A stretch of 64,000 nucleotides of DNA from Colocasia esculenta (lineage: Eukaryota; Streptophyta; Magnoliopsida; Alismatales; Araceae): assembly GCA_014218235.1 (NCBI GenBank), contig CM024755.1:164789941-164853940 (forward strand). Direction: 5' to 3'. Shown piece by piece: positions 46,113 through 57,623 of the stretch (the first letter of the stretch is position 1; each line of letters opens with the position of its first letter). Below the pieces are notes generated by a model. It saw only the letters and a list, made by a program, of their open reading frames with translations. It had not been told where the DNA came from and made no database searches. The position numbers and the translations under genes were made by a program.

Positions 46113-48802
46113 ATAGGGAGGGACATGGAATTGGCGTCCATACATAGTAGGGTTTCTGAAAGGCTTGGTATAAACATGTAGGAGAATATGTTGAAGTATC
46201 TTCTTCCCATTGATGCCCATGTTGAACAAGTGCTGCTTGACGATGAGGATGTCCAAGCTATGTTTGATCTTTACAACTGTCAAGGAACATCATTCATAAA
46301 TATACAAATTCATGCGATGGACACTCGTTGCCTCAGTACGCATGCTAGTCGTCAATTAGGTGATCCGCCACCACTTGACAGGTAATTATATACATTCTTC
46401 ACCAGCCTTCATGTTATCCCATGCAATTTTCAAAACCCTTCATCTTATCCCATGCATCATGTACGTATGTTTGTACATTCTGTACAGAAGTACTTCAAAC
46501 ACGCATGGCGGTTCTTTGGAAACCACAGAACCGTCCCACTTACCAGGAAGCAGTCTGGAATTGTTCGACCGAGGAAAAGGAGCGGAAGGTGAAGTACCAG
46601 TCTTGACGCAGTATTGTCTAGGTAGAATACATTCTATAGGATAGGTCTTCATAAGCAAAGAATAATTTCAGATGGAACTGACAAATTACGCGATCACAAG
46701 AGGATTTAATTGGAAATATTTGAAGAACGACAATGTACGATTAACTGTACGGTGCTATGTAGATGTTTGCCCATGGCGCCTTCATGCGTCCGTCGTTCAT
46801 GAAGATCCAGAATTTGCCATCAAGACTCTCAACAACATACACAGTTGTGGTGTGACATTATGAGCGATGGACATCCTAGGACATCTAAGAAGTGGGTTGC
46901 AAATGCTATGAAGGGGAAACTAGTGATAAACCCACTTATAGAGCAAGTGAAATGATGAGAGACATACGTCGGGATTACGGTATCTCCATCCTTATCATCA
47001 GGTATGCCATGATTTTAATTGTAACACATAACGACCTCTACTGTAACGCATTCAACGACAACTGTAACTTTCTGACCCTAGTATTGTAATTCATATATTA
47101 TAAGGGTCTGTATTGTAACTACTGTAATCATGACAATGTATACTGTAAGAATCTATGCTGGTCACTGTAACGTATATGGTCTACTATTGTAACAATCTAA
47201 CATGTCATGTATCATCATATCAATAGGCATGGTGGGGCAAAGAAGTTGTTGTCAGTTCTCTATACGGTGATTTCAGAACAAGCTATCATATGTTGAACTG
47301 GTACAGCGAACGTGCATTACAGTCAAACTCGGGATCGGTTTTGTCTCTAGAAGTGGACCCGGAGACACAACATTTCAAACACTTTTTCATATGCTTCCAG
47401 GCATCTGCATACGGGTTCGAAGTTGGTTTCCGACCTATGCTCTTTTTGGACGGAACTCATATCAAACAGCATAGAGTACAATGAGTTATACTTGCAGCAA
47501 GTGCCTTAAACGGTAACAATGAGCTATTCACTGTAGCGTACTCCATCGCAGATTCGGAAACATATGACAACTGGGTCTGGTTTCTACAAAATTTGAAAAA
47601 GGCATTACTTTCAGATAGAAGGATCGCCTTCCTATCAGACAGGGGGAAAGGTCTGAAGGAAGCGATTCCTGACATATTTCCAAATGATCATCATGGCTAC
47701 TATTTCCAGCACATCATGCAGAACTTCAACGACCAATGTGCAGGGAAATATGCCGCCCCTTTCAAGAAATTACTTAGAAAAATCCTCCAGTGCATTGCCT
47801 ATGTTGTTACTGAACAAGAGTACCAAGACGCAATGTTGGCAATGGAGATTAATTCTGCTGATGCCAAAGAATGGGTGCTCCGAAATGATGTCGACCACTG
47901 GTCCCATGCTCGTTTCCCGTGACAAAGGTTCGCCTCTTCAAATACACAAGCGACATGTTCTATTTCATTCCGCCATTTATGATCTTACAGTTTGGCGTTG
48001 CATATCATATAGTAGCAGACATAAGCTATTACAGTCAGCATGATGTTACAGTTACAGATATACACTATTACAGAACGTGTTAAATATGGTTACAGTATGT
48101 AGTGGAGACGTATTACAGATATATGATGTTCACATAATTTACATTGTCTAACAGGTTTGGCGAGTTATACTCTAGTTTGGCAGAGTCATTCAACAATTGG
48201 ATACATGATGCGCGAAGTCTACCAATACTACAGATGGTTGACAAAATTAGAGTTCAAATGATGGAAATGACTGCAAAGAGGAAAATTGATGCAGCCTTGT
48301 GGGATACACCATACTGTCCTAAAGTACAAAAATCATTGAAAAAAACCTTCAAGAAAGAAGAAGCTTACCAATCTGTCATTCAGACGGAATCAAATTTGAG
48401 GTTATTGAAAGTATAAAAACGTATGCCGTAGACCTCCATTTACAAACATGCTCCTATGGACACTGGCAACTTGTCAAGATTCCTTGCAAGCATGCATGCG
48501 CAGCAATTGGCAGTAACAAGGAGGCCGTTTCTCAATATGTTTCAGCATTTTACAGCACAGAAGTGTACATGGCTGCATATGAAAGAAACATTCAACCTAT
48601 CCCAACATTTGACATGCCGGATCCGCCTCAACCATCAAATATTCTCATAAAGCCACCAACAACAAAAAGGTTGCCAGGAAGACCGAGAAAGAGGAGAATA
48701 CATTCAAGAGGAGAAGTAGATCATGCGTATATTTGTTCAAGGTGCAAACAAATAGGTCACAACCGAAGAACTTGTAGCAACCCACCCCACAGTCCGGATT
48801 GA
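46113..48802 (+). pseudogene. MURA-type MULE transposase, four exons
   Basis: Exon 1 (to 46381) has IGRDMELASIHSRVSERLGI, TAG at 46179, then YLLPIDAHVEQVLLDDEDV, the usual MURA N-terminus. Exon 2 (46488-47001) has TAG at 46642 and TAA at 46663 within IG-VFISKE-FQMELT, both Gln positions, then the Mutator DNA-binding region (YLKNDNVRLTVRCYVDVCPW) and two frame changes. Exon 3 (47227-47927) carries the DDE core: LFLDGTHIK (Asp near 47450) and FLSDRGKGLKEAI (Asp near 47639). Exon 4 (48155-48802) has SSLAESFNNWIHDARS, a frame change near 48396, a SWIM-like zinc motif (TCSYGHWQLVKIPCKHA) and a final knuckle CSRCKQIGHNRRTC. The second Cys of the SWIM motif reads Tyr. The transposase is recognisable but dead. 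Confidence 0.88.
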
Positions 48803-48879
48803 ATTTAAATCTTCTATATTTGTTACAACAGAAGATCTTCCAGATATTCCACAATACTTAAGTGCATACAAGGCTTACA

Positions 48880-49450
48880 TTTGTTACAGTTCGAGCACTT
48901 ACTAACATTTTCTGTCACAGTATACGTAATATAATGTTACAGTTTAAGCACTACACTGTTACAGTTTGAGCACTATACACTTACACAGTTCGAGCAATGT
49001 TTTCTGTTACAGTATACGTGATAAAATGCTACAGTTGTAGCACTACACTGTTACAGTTTGAGTACTATACTCTTACAGTTTGAGCACTACACTCTTACAC
49101 TGTTACAGTTGGAGCACTACACTCTTACACTGTTACAGTTCAAGTACTAAACTCTTTCAGTTTGAGCACTACATTGTTACAGTGGGAGCACTGAGAAGTG
49201 CTATCGTGCGGCAAGGTCTTTTGAGCACTACACTCTTAACATATTCAGTTTGACCACTACAGTGTTACACTTATAGCACTACGCTGTTACAGTTTGAGTA
49301 CTACAGTGTTACAGTTCGAGAACTACACTTACGATTCTAGGACTACACTGTTCATCTTCTCCACCACACTCTTACACTGTTACAGTTGGAGCGCTACACT
49401 TACGATTCGACCACTACACTCTAACCTATACTGTTACAGTATATGTTATA
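48880..49450 (-). repeat. Right-arm tandem repeats of the MULE
   Basis: Repeated words TTACAGTTCGAGCACTACA and CACTACACTCTTACACTG occur in many short imperfect units, the reverse complement of words in the array at 31300-32460. Units are shorter and less regular than on the left. Confidence 0.85.
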
Positions 49451-49629
49451 ACTTGTTACAATATTTTGTTATTTTGATTATAGTCTAGATAATAGCATGT
49501 TACAGTATGTTATTGCTAACATGTTGAGTTTGCATGATAGAGATAGAGAGAACATACAAGCACACAGAAGACTGCATAAAACGAAAATATATTGCATAAA
49601 CAACCGATGTTACAATAACTCTCTAAACT

Positions 49630-50387
49630 CGGTAACCCTACCAGTCAGTGGAGGATGGAGGGGAGGAGGCGGAAGGGGAAGGGGAGGGAGGGGAGGAACA
49701 GATCTGTTCCGCCCTAGGACCGATGTCAGGGACGATGTTGGTTAGGCCCTTGTTGCCGTATAGCCGGAAGGCTTTGGCTAAAGCCATCTTCCAGCCGATG
49801 TAAAAATCGTCCCAGTAGTCGGGGCTGAAGGTCGGTGGCGACAAAGGTGGAGCATGTGGCACCGGTGAGGCAGGTGTTTTGCCATCCCTTTGGGGAGCAC
49901 GGTTAGATGAAGACATCTGCAAATAAAAAGGAAGAAGACGAGCAAGAAAGATAGGAAGAAGAAGAGTCAGAGAAGCTTGTGAAGGATAAGTATGCGGCCC
50001 TGGGTTCCTTTTATAGTTGTGCAGAACGATTCACGGGCGAAGGACCTGTGTAACTCATGTCAATGGTTGCTGTAAGTGTACTCGGCACGTTATGTAAGAG
50101 CAACTTCCCATCGATCAGAGTTCACGGACCTTCGAAAGGATCGAAACGTCAGCGTCGATTGGGAAAAATGGATTCGAAAGGACGAAAGAGTAAGACGGGA
50201 ATGAAAAAAAGTGACGGATGCAAAAGAGACGGAAGCCGTGGGTCGAGGGTCGAAAATGGTGACGTCTGAAAAATAGGGACTGGAAATTAAACCGGACGAA
50301 AAGTAGAGACTTTAAGTCCACCAGTATTCTGACAGGGACGAGGAAAAAAATACCACCTTCTGACAGGGACCCCCAATTAATTTTTTC
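49630..50387 (-). repeat. MULE right terminal inverted repeat
   Basis: It is inverted relative to 30233-31060 and ends CCCCCAATTAATTTTTTC at the 9-bp duplication. TATAAAAGGAACCC (reverse complement) and the small ORF lie at corresponding places. Confidence 0.85.
49638..49916 (-). CDS. Small Pro/Ser-rich ORF in the right MULE terminal repeat
   Basis: ATG at 49916 follows TTTATTTGCAG, and TATAAAAG lies about 100 bases upstream on the minus strand. The reading is open for 92 codons: a Pro-rich start (MSSSNRAPQRDGKTP), a core SPDYWDDFYIGWKMALAK then KGLTNIVPDIGPR, and a Ser/Pro-rich tail. This copy has Gln where the left copy has a stop. No family is recognised. It could be a protein of the element or the first exon of a longer, lost gene. 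Confidence 0.5.
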   Translation of the reverse strand: MSSSNRAPQRDGKTPASPVPHAPPLSPPTFSPDYWDDFYIGWKMALAKAFRLYGNKGLTNIVPDIGPRAEQICSSPPSPSPSASSPPSSTDW

Positions 50388-50396
50388 TTAAAAAAA
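50388..50396. repeat. Right 9-bp target-site duplication of the MULE
   Basis: TTAAAAAAA, identical to 30224-30232. Confidence 0.85.
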
Positions 50397-50399
50397 TCT

Positions 50400-51722
50400 A
50401 AAAATAATTAAAAAAAACAGACCGGCCACTCCATAACTATTCTTTTGTTAATTCAAAACAAACACTCAGTTCTAGGGCCCCGAAGAATCTACTGAATTTT
50501 AGTTTCAATGATTTCTAAATCGAACGATTACAATAGCTTCGCTTCCGTGGCATTTTCTTGGCGGATTTGGTCGCCGACTTCGGCGTCGGCTGCGGTGCTT
50601 CTCGTCTCCAGCATCCGACACTCTTGTCGCCCCCCTCGGGCGCCTCAAGGAAAGTGCTCGTCTTCTCCAGTTGTGCTCATCGTTGATTCCGGCAATTTTT
50701 GACGTCGACCTCGGCGGACCTGTCACCGTTACTCCAACGATTTTGGTTGCCTTCCATAGGTGGTGGCCCCTTTTTCCCTCTCTGTGATGTCCAACCTTTT
50801 CTTTGATCTTCTAAATGTTTTCTCCCTGTTTTTGCCATTTTTTGTCCATCTTTGAGTCTTCCGCCTTCTTTTTCCTACCCCCTGTGTTTGGCTACCTCCT
50901 CCGCTTCCAGTGCCTCCCCTCCAACGGCTGATCCACCCCGCCGCATTTCTAGTTCTTCTGTTGCTACCCTTTTTCTGCCGCCTTGCCGACCCATCGCCCC
51001 CTGTCGATCCCAACTCCAACTCCGCCGATTGCCTATCCCACCCTTTTCCCTCTTCAGTCTGCCTGCATCTCCCCACTCCGTCCCCCTTTTAACCTACCAC
51101 CATCAACTAACCTTCTGTCCTAGTGCTATCCTTCTGTCTAGTTTTGCCCCCTTCTACCTACTTTCTTTCTCGTTCCTCATCTTCCCTATTTGTTTTTTGA
51201 CCCTCTTTGGAGTCTCCTGTGGTACTCCTTCTCCCATTGGCTTAATATCTACTACTAGTGTCTTTTGGTTGCTCCTGGGGTTTCAGGTTCGGCTACTGCA
51301 GATGGTTGTGCAATTCTCCCTGCCTCCTTTGGCGGTGCTCCCTTCGTCCGTCCATTCCATCCTTCCCCTGATCAGTTGGGATATTGGAGATGTTGGTCCT
51401 GCTCGTGTATAGGGGTTCATCCACACCCCTTTTTTGGATGTGTGTCATCCGAGCGACCTTTGAAGCTTCTGCTGCACATGCGAGTTGCAGTGTTCTCCCT
51501 TTGGAATGGGCTCCTGGATTGGCTTAGATTCTTCTACTTTCGAACTTCTGCTGGAGCTATTGGGTGCTGTCTATCTTCTCCGAGCTGTCCTGCTGGCAGC
51601 AAACTAGTCTGAATCTTGTATTACCTTTGTTGGATGCAACTTCAGGTCGTATATCTTCCCTCCCTCTGTATGTTGATGTGGTTGCTGCCTCTGCAGGGTA
51701 TGGGCAACGTTTGTCCATGCCT
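50400..51722. other. Pyrimidine-rich flank without a supported gene
   Basis: CT-rich sequence with ORFs in several plus-strand frames and no recognisable domain. With 52200-52300 it may form one older unit ending in an A-run (CCTCTTAAAAAAAAAA, near 52292), which could be the 3' end of a retroposed sequence. I found no matching target duplication. Confidence 0.35.
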
Positions 51723-51729
51723 CTGCAGG

Positions 51730-52192
51730 TAAGGGTGTCAATGGGTGGGCTTGGGTTGACCCAATTTAAACTCACTTTAGCTCAACACTAAAATAACTCA
51801 ACCCAAGTCCAACCCAAATTTAATAGATCAAAGTAAAACAAACCCATGGTAGTCCATTGGGACCCGTTTCAACCCATCAAACTAATATATAGATAGATTC
51901 ACTATTTAATTTAAGCATGTTTTAATTTAAAGGAAATTGTTGGTGTGGTGAAAACTGGTTTTTTATTTAAGCATATTTTTAATTCATGTGTAGGTATGAT
52001 GGTTATTGATAGGTATGGTTGTTATTGATGTCTCTTAGCCCAATGGGCTAACCCGAGTCTAACCCATCAAGTGATGGATTTGACAAATGGACTTCAAAAG
52101 AGATTCATGGGCCATCATATTTTAACTCAAATTTAGTCTGAAGTGGACTACCCATTGGACTTCAAATTAACCCAGCTCATTGACACCCCTAT
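51730..52192. mobile_element. hAT-type MITE (463 bp)
   Basis: Terminal inverted repeats AAGGGTGTCAATG and CATTGACACCCCT bound a segment rich in GGGTTGACCC and AACCCAAGT words. CTGCAGG stands on both sides (51723-51729 and 52193-52199), a 7-bp direct repeat that would be 8 with one change. Short hAT-derived elements with a GGGTGTCAATGGG end are common in plants. It encodes nothing. Confidence 0.8.
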
Positions 52193-52302
52193 CTGCAGGG
52201 TATGGACTGTTTGCGCCCATCAAGGTTTTCTCTTCGTTGTTGTTGTACTTATGTTCCTACTCCTAATATAATGTATTCCCCTATTTTCCTCTTAAAAAAA
52301 AA

Positions 52303-52459
52303 AGAGTGGAAGGAAAAAGAGTCTATTTTTTTAAGAGAAAATTAATTAGAAGTCTCTGATTATAATAGATAGATCTTTACTGTAACATGATTTAACATAT
52401 ACTGTAATAGAAAATAACATTTAAAAAAAGAGTGGAAGGAAAAAGAGTCTATTTTTTTA
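52303..52459. repeat. Direct duplication around a MULE-end-like segment
   Basis: A 32-base segment beginning AGAGTGGAAGGAAAAAGAG and ending in a T-run and AA stands at 52303-52334 and again at 52428-52459. Between them lies GAGAAAATTAATTAGAAGTC, which differs from the giant MULE tip only by G-to-A and C-to-T type changes, followed by words like ACTGTAACATG. Confidence 0.65.
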
Positions 52460-52634
52460 ATCAACATCATCGATCATCGTTGTCTCATCACAAAGGCGTC
52501 ATAAAAGCTATAAAATTGCAAAATGATGTCCTACAACCACGGTAAGTTGTTTTACGAGTTAACCTACGAGTTTGCTGGTTTTGTTTAGGTTATAAAGGAG
52601 TGGGTGGGGAGGATGAGCTCAAAGTTTTTATTTA

Positions 52635-52779
52635 GGGAGAATTTATTTTTAAGTCTCTAACAATTATATAGTTTTTTATAAAACTATGTAGTTACATACT
52701 TGTCTCTATAATTATAAGTGTGTAAGTCAATGACTTAAAATAAGTCATCAAAAAATAAAAACTAATTACTAATTCTCCC
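52635..52779. mobile_element. MULE-type MITE (145 bp)
   Basis: It begins GGGAGAATTTATTTTTAAG and ends AATTACTAATTCTCCC. TTTTATTTA is repeated exactly at 52626-52634 and 52780-52788, a 9-bp target duplication. It has no coding capacity. The end sequence is related to, but not the same as, the giant MULE. Confidence 0.82.
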
Positions 52780-53059
52780 TTTTATTTAAGCATGGTAGGC
52801 TAGGCAAATGTTTAGTGAGATTATAAGAGACAAATATGCATTCATGCAAGCTGGCGTGTGTATGCATGTATAACTTTGATGTTACATGGATATGATGATC
52901 AGTAAAACAAGAGGACTTATCCAAAATATTTTTCACTTTAAAGGGTTGGAATCTAAAAAGACTTGATATTTCTTCTTCTTGACCGGTCACCAGTCTCCAC
53001 TTAAAATTTTTTAAAAATTATTTATTAAGTACTAGTTATTATAAACGCGGGGGTTAAAC

Positions 53060-53185
53060 CCACGATGATATTCGAAAAAAAATTTCTTAAAAATTCTTAC
53101 AAATCTATTATCGTTGGGAGTAGAATTCCTGATTTTCAAATACACAACGTACAGAGTACCCAATCAACTGAGTCGCTTCTTATAC
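53060..53185 (-). repeat. Possible tRNA-derived SINE fragment
   Basis: On the minus strand, GACTCAGTTGATTGGGTAC resembles a pol III A box in a tRNA-like context. About 40 bases later AGGAATTCTACTCCC could be a decayed B box. The tail toward 53070 is T/A-rich. No target duplication was identified, so this is tentative. Confidence 0.3.
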
Positions 53186-53189
53186 CTCC

Positions 53190-53735
53190 ACTTAATTATT
53201 ATAAGACTTGGCACTGTCAACGAGACCTTATTCGTCCCACCCATTCTGTTCGTCTCCATGTATATATGGCAAGATATGATGATGATGATGTTACTTGTTT
53301 AACCAGCCACAGAGCCATGATCAACCACCTTTCTCTCCACTCCAAGACTTGTTGGAATGACCCAAGGAAGATAAGGCATGAGCCAGAATGGTATTTAAAA
53401 GTATACTCTTTTGTTCACTCCATTTCATAATTTGTGAATGTATACCTTGTCTCTTGCACTCCATATATAATCCTCTCTTTCACATTAAGTTCAAATAGAG
53501 TTGGTGTTTGGGTCAACATGTGGTGGTCAGGTTGGACCTTGTTGGTCCCGTCTATTTCAAATTCATCTAGAGCAGTTACCCCTCTTATAATATGTGTCAA
53601 GTTATCAAAATAAAACAGTGTTGACAACTTGGTGTTCAAGTTGACCCATCTATTTCTATTTAATCTGAATTTAAGCTACTCATAAATTTGTGTCAAATTA
53701 CAAAAAGCAGAATTGAGTCGACTAATTAGGAAAGT
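53190..53735. other. Spacer before the CACTA element
   Basis: AT-rich unique-looking sequence with a GATGATGATG run near 53278. No gene or repeat can be supported. Confidence 0.3.
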
Positions 53736-53759
53736 TACAAGAATAATACAGTTTAGCTA

Positions 53760-54125
53760 CGGAATTTAGCTACGGAAATAGGTGTAGCTAATCCGTAGCT
53801 AATTTGCTACTGCTTAGCTACGGATGCATAGCCGTCGCAAAGAATTATAATTTAGCTACAGAATTGCGATGAAAATAATCTGTCGCTAATCCGTAGCTAA
53901 TTAGCTGCGGATTAGCTACGCACCAATTCCGTAGCTAAATTTGTAGCTAATTAGCTGCGGATTAGCTACGCGCCAGTTCCATAGCTAAATCCGTAGCTAA
54001 TTAACTGCGGATTAGCTACGCATGCATTCCATAGCGAAATCCGTAGCTAATTAGCTATAAATTAGAAATAAAATAATTCTATCACTAATCTATAACTAAT
54101 GAGCTACGGACTTAACTATGAAAAG
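53760..54125 (+). repeat. Left subterminal repeats of the CACTA element
   Basis: Many copies, in both orientations, of ATCCGTAGCTAATTAGCTGC and shorter versions. Facing copies make the region strongly palindromic. In known CACTA elements such motifs bind the accessory protein. Confidence 0.88.
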
Positions 54126-54899
54126 TTTTTGTAGTTAAATAGATATATATATATATAATATATATTATTGTATATACTTATGCATACTTATATATTTGTA
54201 CATTTAAATAAGTATGTACTTTCATGCATATTTAAAATACATATTTATTAATATTTATAAATTGATGTTGGATTAATAAATATTAGCCAATAATATATTT
54301 TTTTTAGCACTAATAAAACTTTCTAAAGTGAATTAATATAACTGAAAATCAATATAAATAAAAAAGACTTTTTAATAATGTTAAATATATAAATATACAT
54401 AAGTATGTACTTATAAGCATATATGATGTATATAAGTGTATACTTACAAATATATATATATATAGTTTATAAGTATACACATGTATATAATTATATAAAT
54501 GTACATACATAATATATATTTATTTATGTATTTGTAAGTATATACGTTAAAGTATATATGTAGTAGTGTGAGTATATATGTGCATAAATATATACAATGT
54601 ATAAATATATACTTACAAGTATATATGGTATATAAGTATATCCATGTATGTATAAACACAAACATATACACATACAAGTATAAAATACTTATACACATAT
54701 TCATAATATGTATAGGTATAGCATTATACATATATATATATATATAATAGTGTAAGTATATGTATAAATATATACTTATATACATGTATGTGTAAGTACA
54801 TAAATATATATATGTATAGAAGTATATGCTTATTTGAATGTACATACAGTAAGTATATGCTTATTAGTACTATGTATAAGTATAATAGTATACAAGTAT
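54126..54899. repeat. AT-rich low-complexity block inside the CACTA element
   Basis: Degenerate TATAAGTATATAC and ATATGTATAAGTA words dominate. Long ORFs here are composition artefacts. No gene. Confidence 0.8.
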
Positions 54900-54916
54900 C
54901 ACTACAAGAAAATTGA
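54900..54916 (+). repeat. Second CACTA-type terminus (CACTACAAGAAAATTGA)
   Basis: This is a textbook CACTA end sequence followed by its own repeats (ATACCTA words, 54940-55010). No partner end (TTTTCTTGTAGTG) was found in the window, so it may be the remains of a nested or composite element. Confidence 0.6.
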
Positions 54917-55019
54917 CTTGTACTTACACCATATACCTACGCGTTTGTTAGTTGTAGGTATTAAAAGATATACCTATGTCAAATAAAAAATATACATACA
55001 ATATATTTTATAATAGGTA

Positions 55020-55940
55020 TAAGCTACTTTTTTTTAATTTTTTTCCTTCCGAAGCCTCGCCTTCCCTTTTTCCCTTTCCCCCCTTTCTATCTTGAAACCT
55101 CCCGCCTTCACCTTTTCCTTTTCCTGCTCTCCCTCCCCTTCCATCTCGCTTCGTCTCGGTGCCTTCTCCTTCCGCCGTGGCCACTAGTTCTCGCCTCCTG
55201 AGCAAGCGGCTGACGGATCTGGAGCAGCGAAGAAGGGGGTGGAGTTGTGGTTCGTGCGGGATCTTGGCCCGGCGCTGAGTGGATTTTGAGGTGCGCACTG
55301 GCAAATGGACAGTGAGGAGACGTAGGTAGCGTCATCATCCTCCGACTGTGGGTGTTCTGCGCGAGTTTTGTGCTCGGTCTGTGGGTGTTCTGCTCGAGCT
55401 TTGTGCTCCGTTTGTTGGGGATTTTGGAGGTGGTGGGGCCTAGCATGGTCGACCAGGGGGGGCTGGTCCCTCCCCTCCAGATATTCTCACGACCCCTCCC
55501 ACCCCTTCTTGCTGCTGGTAATTGGCCTGCCCTTGGTTTCCTAGGGCCAGGTGCGACTTGCTCAGCTGGGGACCTGCACGTTTCAACTGATGCTGCTGCT
55601 CCCGTTCCTGGACCTGATGCTGGTGTGCTGGGCTTCATCCAGCTACTTCATTGGGTCCTCTTGCGCCCCTACCTGGAGTCATCCCTGCTGGTAGCGTCCC
55701 CCCTGGTGGCCCCCATAGAAGGCCCGCTACTGCTCAAGGAACAGGGGCATCTTCTGCTGGTGTGTGGCCACCAATCCCTGGGCCAAGTGCGACCCCTCCT
55801 CCAGTGCTCGCTGGTCAAGCGCCCTCACCCAGCAAGGTGCGAACATAAGCTATGTGCCAACATAAGCTTCCTTTCAAATTACAGTGTTGCTGCTAAACGT
55901 CAGTTGATTCTGCATTTGTGCCAACTGGTCAAAGACTAAG
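55020..55940. other. GC-rich, proline-coding block in the CACTA element
   Basis: A pyrimidine-rich start is followed by a segment (about 55440-55850) that in one plus-strand frame is rich in Pro, Gly and Ala (GPLAPLPGVIPAGSVPPGG). It may be the variable N-terminal part of the Transposase_24-type gene or another captured exon. I cannot decide. Confidence 0.3.
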
Positions 55941-56236
55941 TTATGCATATTCTTTGTCACTATATATTAAATACTATGTACACAGAATATTTTAGTTAAT
56001 TAGTTTCCTTGGTAATTTAAGTAAACTTTATTTTTAATACTCTTGTTCCAGCTCACTTTCCTTTGGTTGTTTTTCCTACTGAAAACAGTAAGCAGCCTTG
56101 CCATGACCTAGTGAAAGGACAATGGTGTTTGAAATTGAGTCTGCTAATCATTTGACTCCATATTGAATTTGTCTCATTTACTTGTGATAATTTATGTACC
56201 TAACATCAATAATTTTTCTTATGTGTTGGTTGGTAG

Positions 56237-56986
56237 CCAAATGCACGAACTGAGGATGATATTACCCCCCTGTTGTCATCTGTGGCAGCAGGTTCATTAC
56301 CCTGCTTGAAGTTGTTGATAGAGGTAAATTTGAATCTTGCTGATTCTGCTGCAAAATTCCATGTCCTTTTTAGTCTTAAATCTGCAGTACCACCCACAAA
56401 CATGAACACTGTAGGAGTGAACTAAGGGTATAGATACTTGACGAAAAAGTTGTCCCATTGTTCTGGCAAGAAGCCTGCATCGGAAATATCTGGATGTCAA
56501 TAGCAAGCAGAAAAGCAAAGTTAATGCATAGTTATTACGGTTCTAATCTTAAAGGTCTATCTTCATTTAGATACTCAAATGCATAAAAATACAATCACTT
56601 CCATCAAAACAGCAAATAATTGAGTTGCCATATATAAAGCATCAGTGCCATAAAGGAGATTTGGAATTTTATAGGAGACCTCATTAGTACAATGATTCTA
56701 AACCAATGATGATGATGATATCGAGAGTTGCATAAACTTGAAACACCCCAACTCATAGTGGTTGGATCCTCATGGCACTGGCCACCCTTTAGATGGTTTC
56801 CAAGACTCAAGTTCCGTCAAAAATTTCTGTGCAAATGTGCATCTTTCCGCTCCCGCTCGTTCCTCCCCCAACCCCTCTCTCACTCTCTCACACACACACT
56901 TTTTGTTACTTATAAATTTACTATAGGTCGGCAAAGGTAATGCAATGCTGGTGCTTTCTCCGGTTGGATACAATGAAGAGGTCAAG
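56237..56986 (+). pseudogene. Captured exons of an ankyrin-repeat-like gene
   Basis: The exon-like segment 56237-56323 (29 codons) lies between TTGGTAG and GTAAAT. It reads PNARTEDDITPLLSSVAAGS then LPCLKLLIE, close to an ankyrin repeat (TPL...A..G....+.LL). A second segment, 56927-56986 (20 codons), between CTATAG and GTAGGT reads VGKGNAMLVLSPVGYNEEVK, and its origin is uncertain. Both are phase 0. Only these pieces are present, so they are fragments carried by the element. Confidence 0.5.
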
Positions 56987-57623
56987 GTAGGTATCTTTTT
57001 GCTAATGATGGTATTTGTTGGGTATGTTCAAATTGCTAGACATTTAGCTTTTTCAATTTGGCTGGTGGAGAAGTACATTATCAAACTTATAATATGGCAT
57101 TGACCTCTTAATCCTTTACATTTATTTCTTGTTTTTCCTTGTTCATCATCTCTCTGTTATTCTTTTATACTTCTTCACTTAATACGTAATCTTCAAGTAC
57201 AACTTTTGTGCTTCTTCATGACCACAATGTATAGTTGCAACAGAGTGTTAAGATGGCAAAGATACACCTAAAGTTTGAAATGGCATAATCAGTTTACATC
57301 ATCATTCATGCCAAACAGTTTGGTCTCTGTACATATGTTTGTTGTATGCTTCTGAATATTTTTTGTTTTACTAAGAGCTACCTTAATGTAAGAAGCCGGC
57401 CAATCTATTAATTTAATTTTTGGATCAGAGATCTAAATCTTTATTTCTACATTAGTGCAGTGCAATATGTATTCAGTTCTATTTATATGTGGATACCATG
57501 TAATTCAAATTGGTCTCAATCTCATCTCCCTGTTGCTTTCTGAGAAAAACGCTATATAATGTTGCAAATCTATGGACACTTCGTCATGACATGGGAAGAT
57601 TCTAAGTATTGGTTTTTATGCAG

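Larger units (their letters stand above)
30233..50387. mobile_element. Giant MULE (20.2 kb; about 11 kb without the nested copia)
   Basis: The left end GGGAAAATTAATTGGGGG and the right end (as reverse complement) GAAAAAATTAATTGGGGG are the tips of long terminal inverted repeats. Matching sequence continues inward through GTCCCTGTCAG, a TATA-bearing segment and a small ORF to tandem-repeat arrays. A perfect 9-bp duplication flanks it. Cargo: a MURA transposase on the plus strand, and a ULP-like gene on the minus strand with a copia element in it. MULEs that carry Ulp1-like genes are known (Kaonashi elements in Arabidopsis, CUMULE in melon), so the combination is established even if this family may not be. 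Confidence 0.88.
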
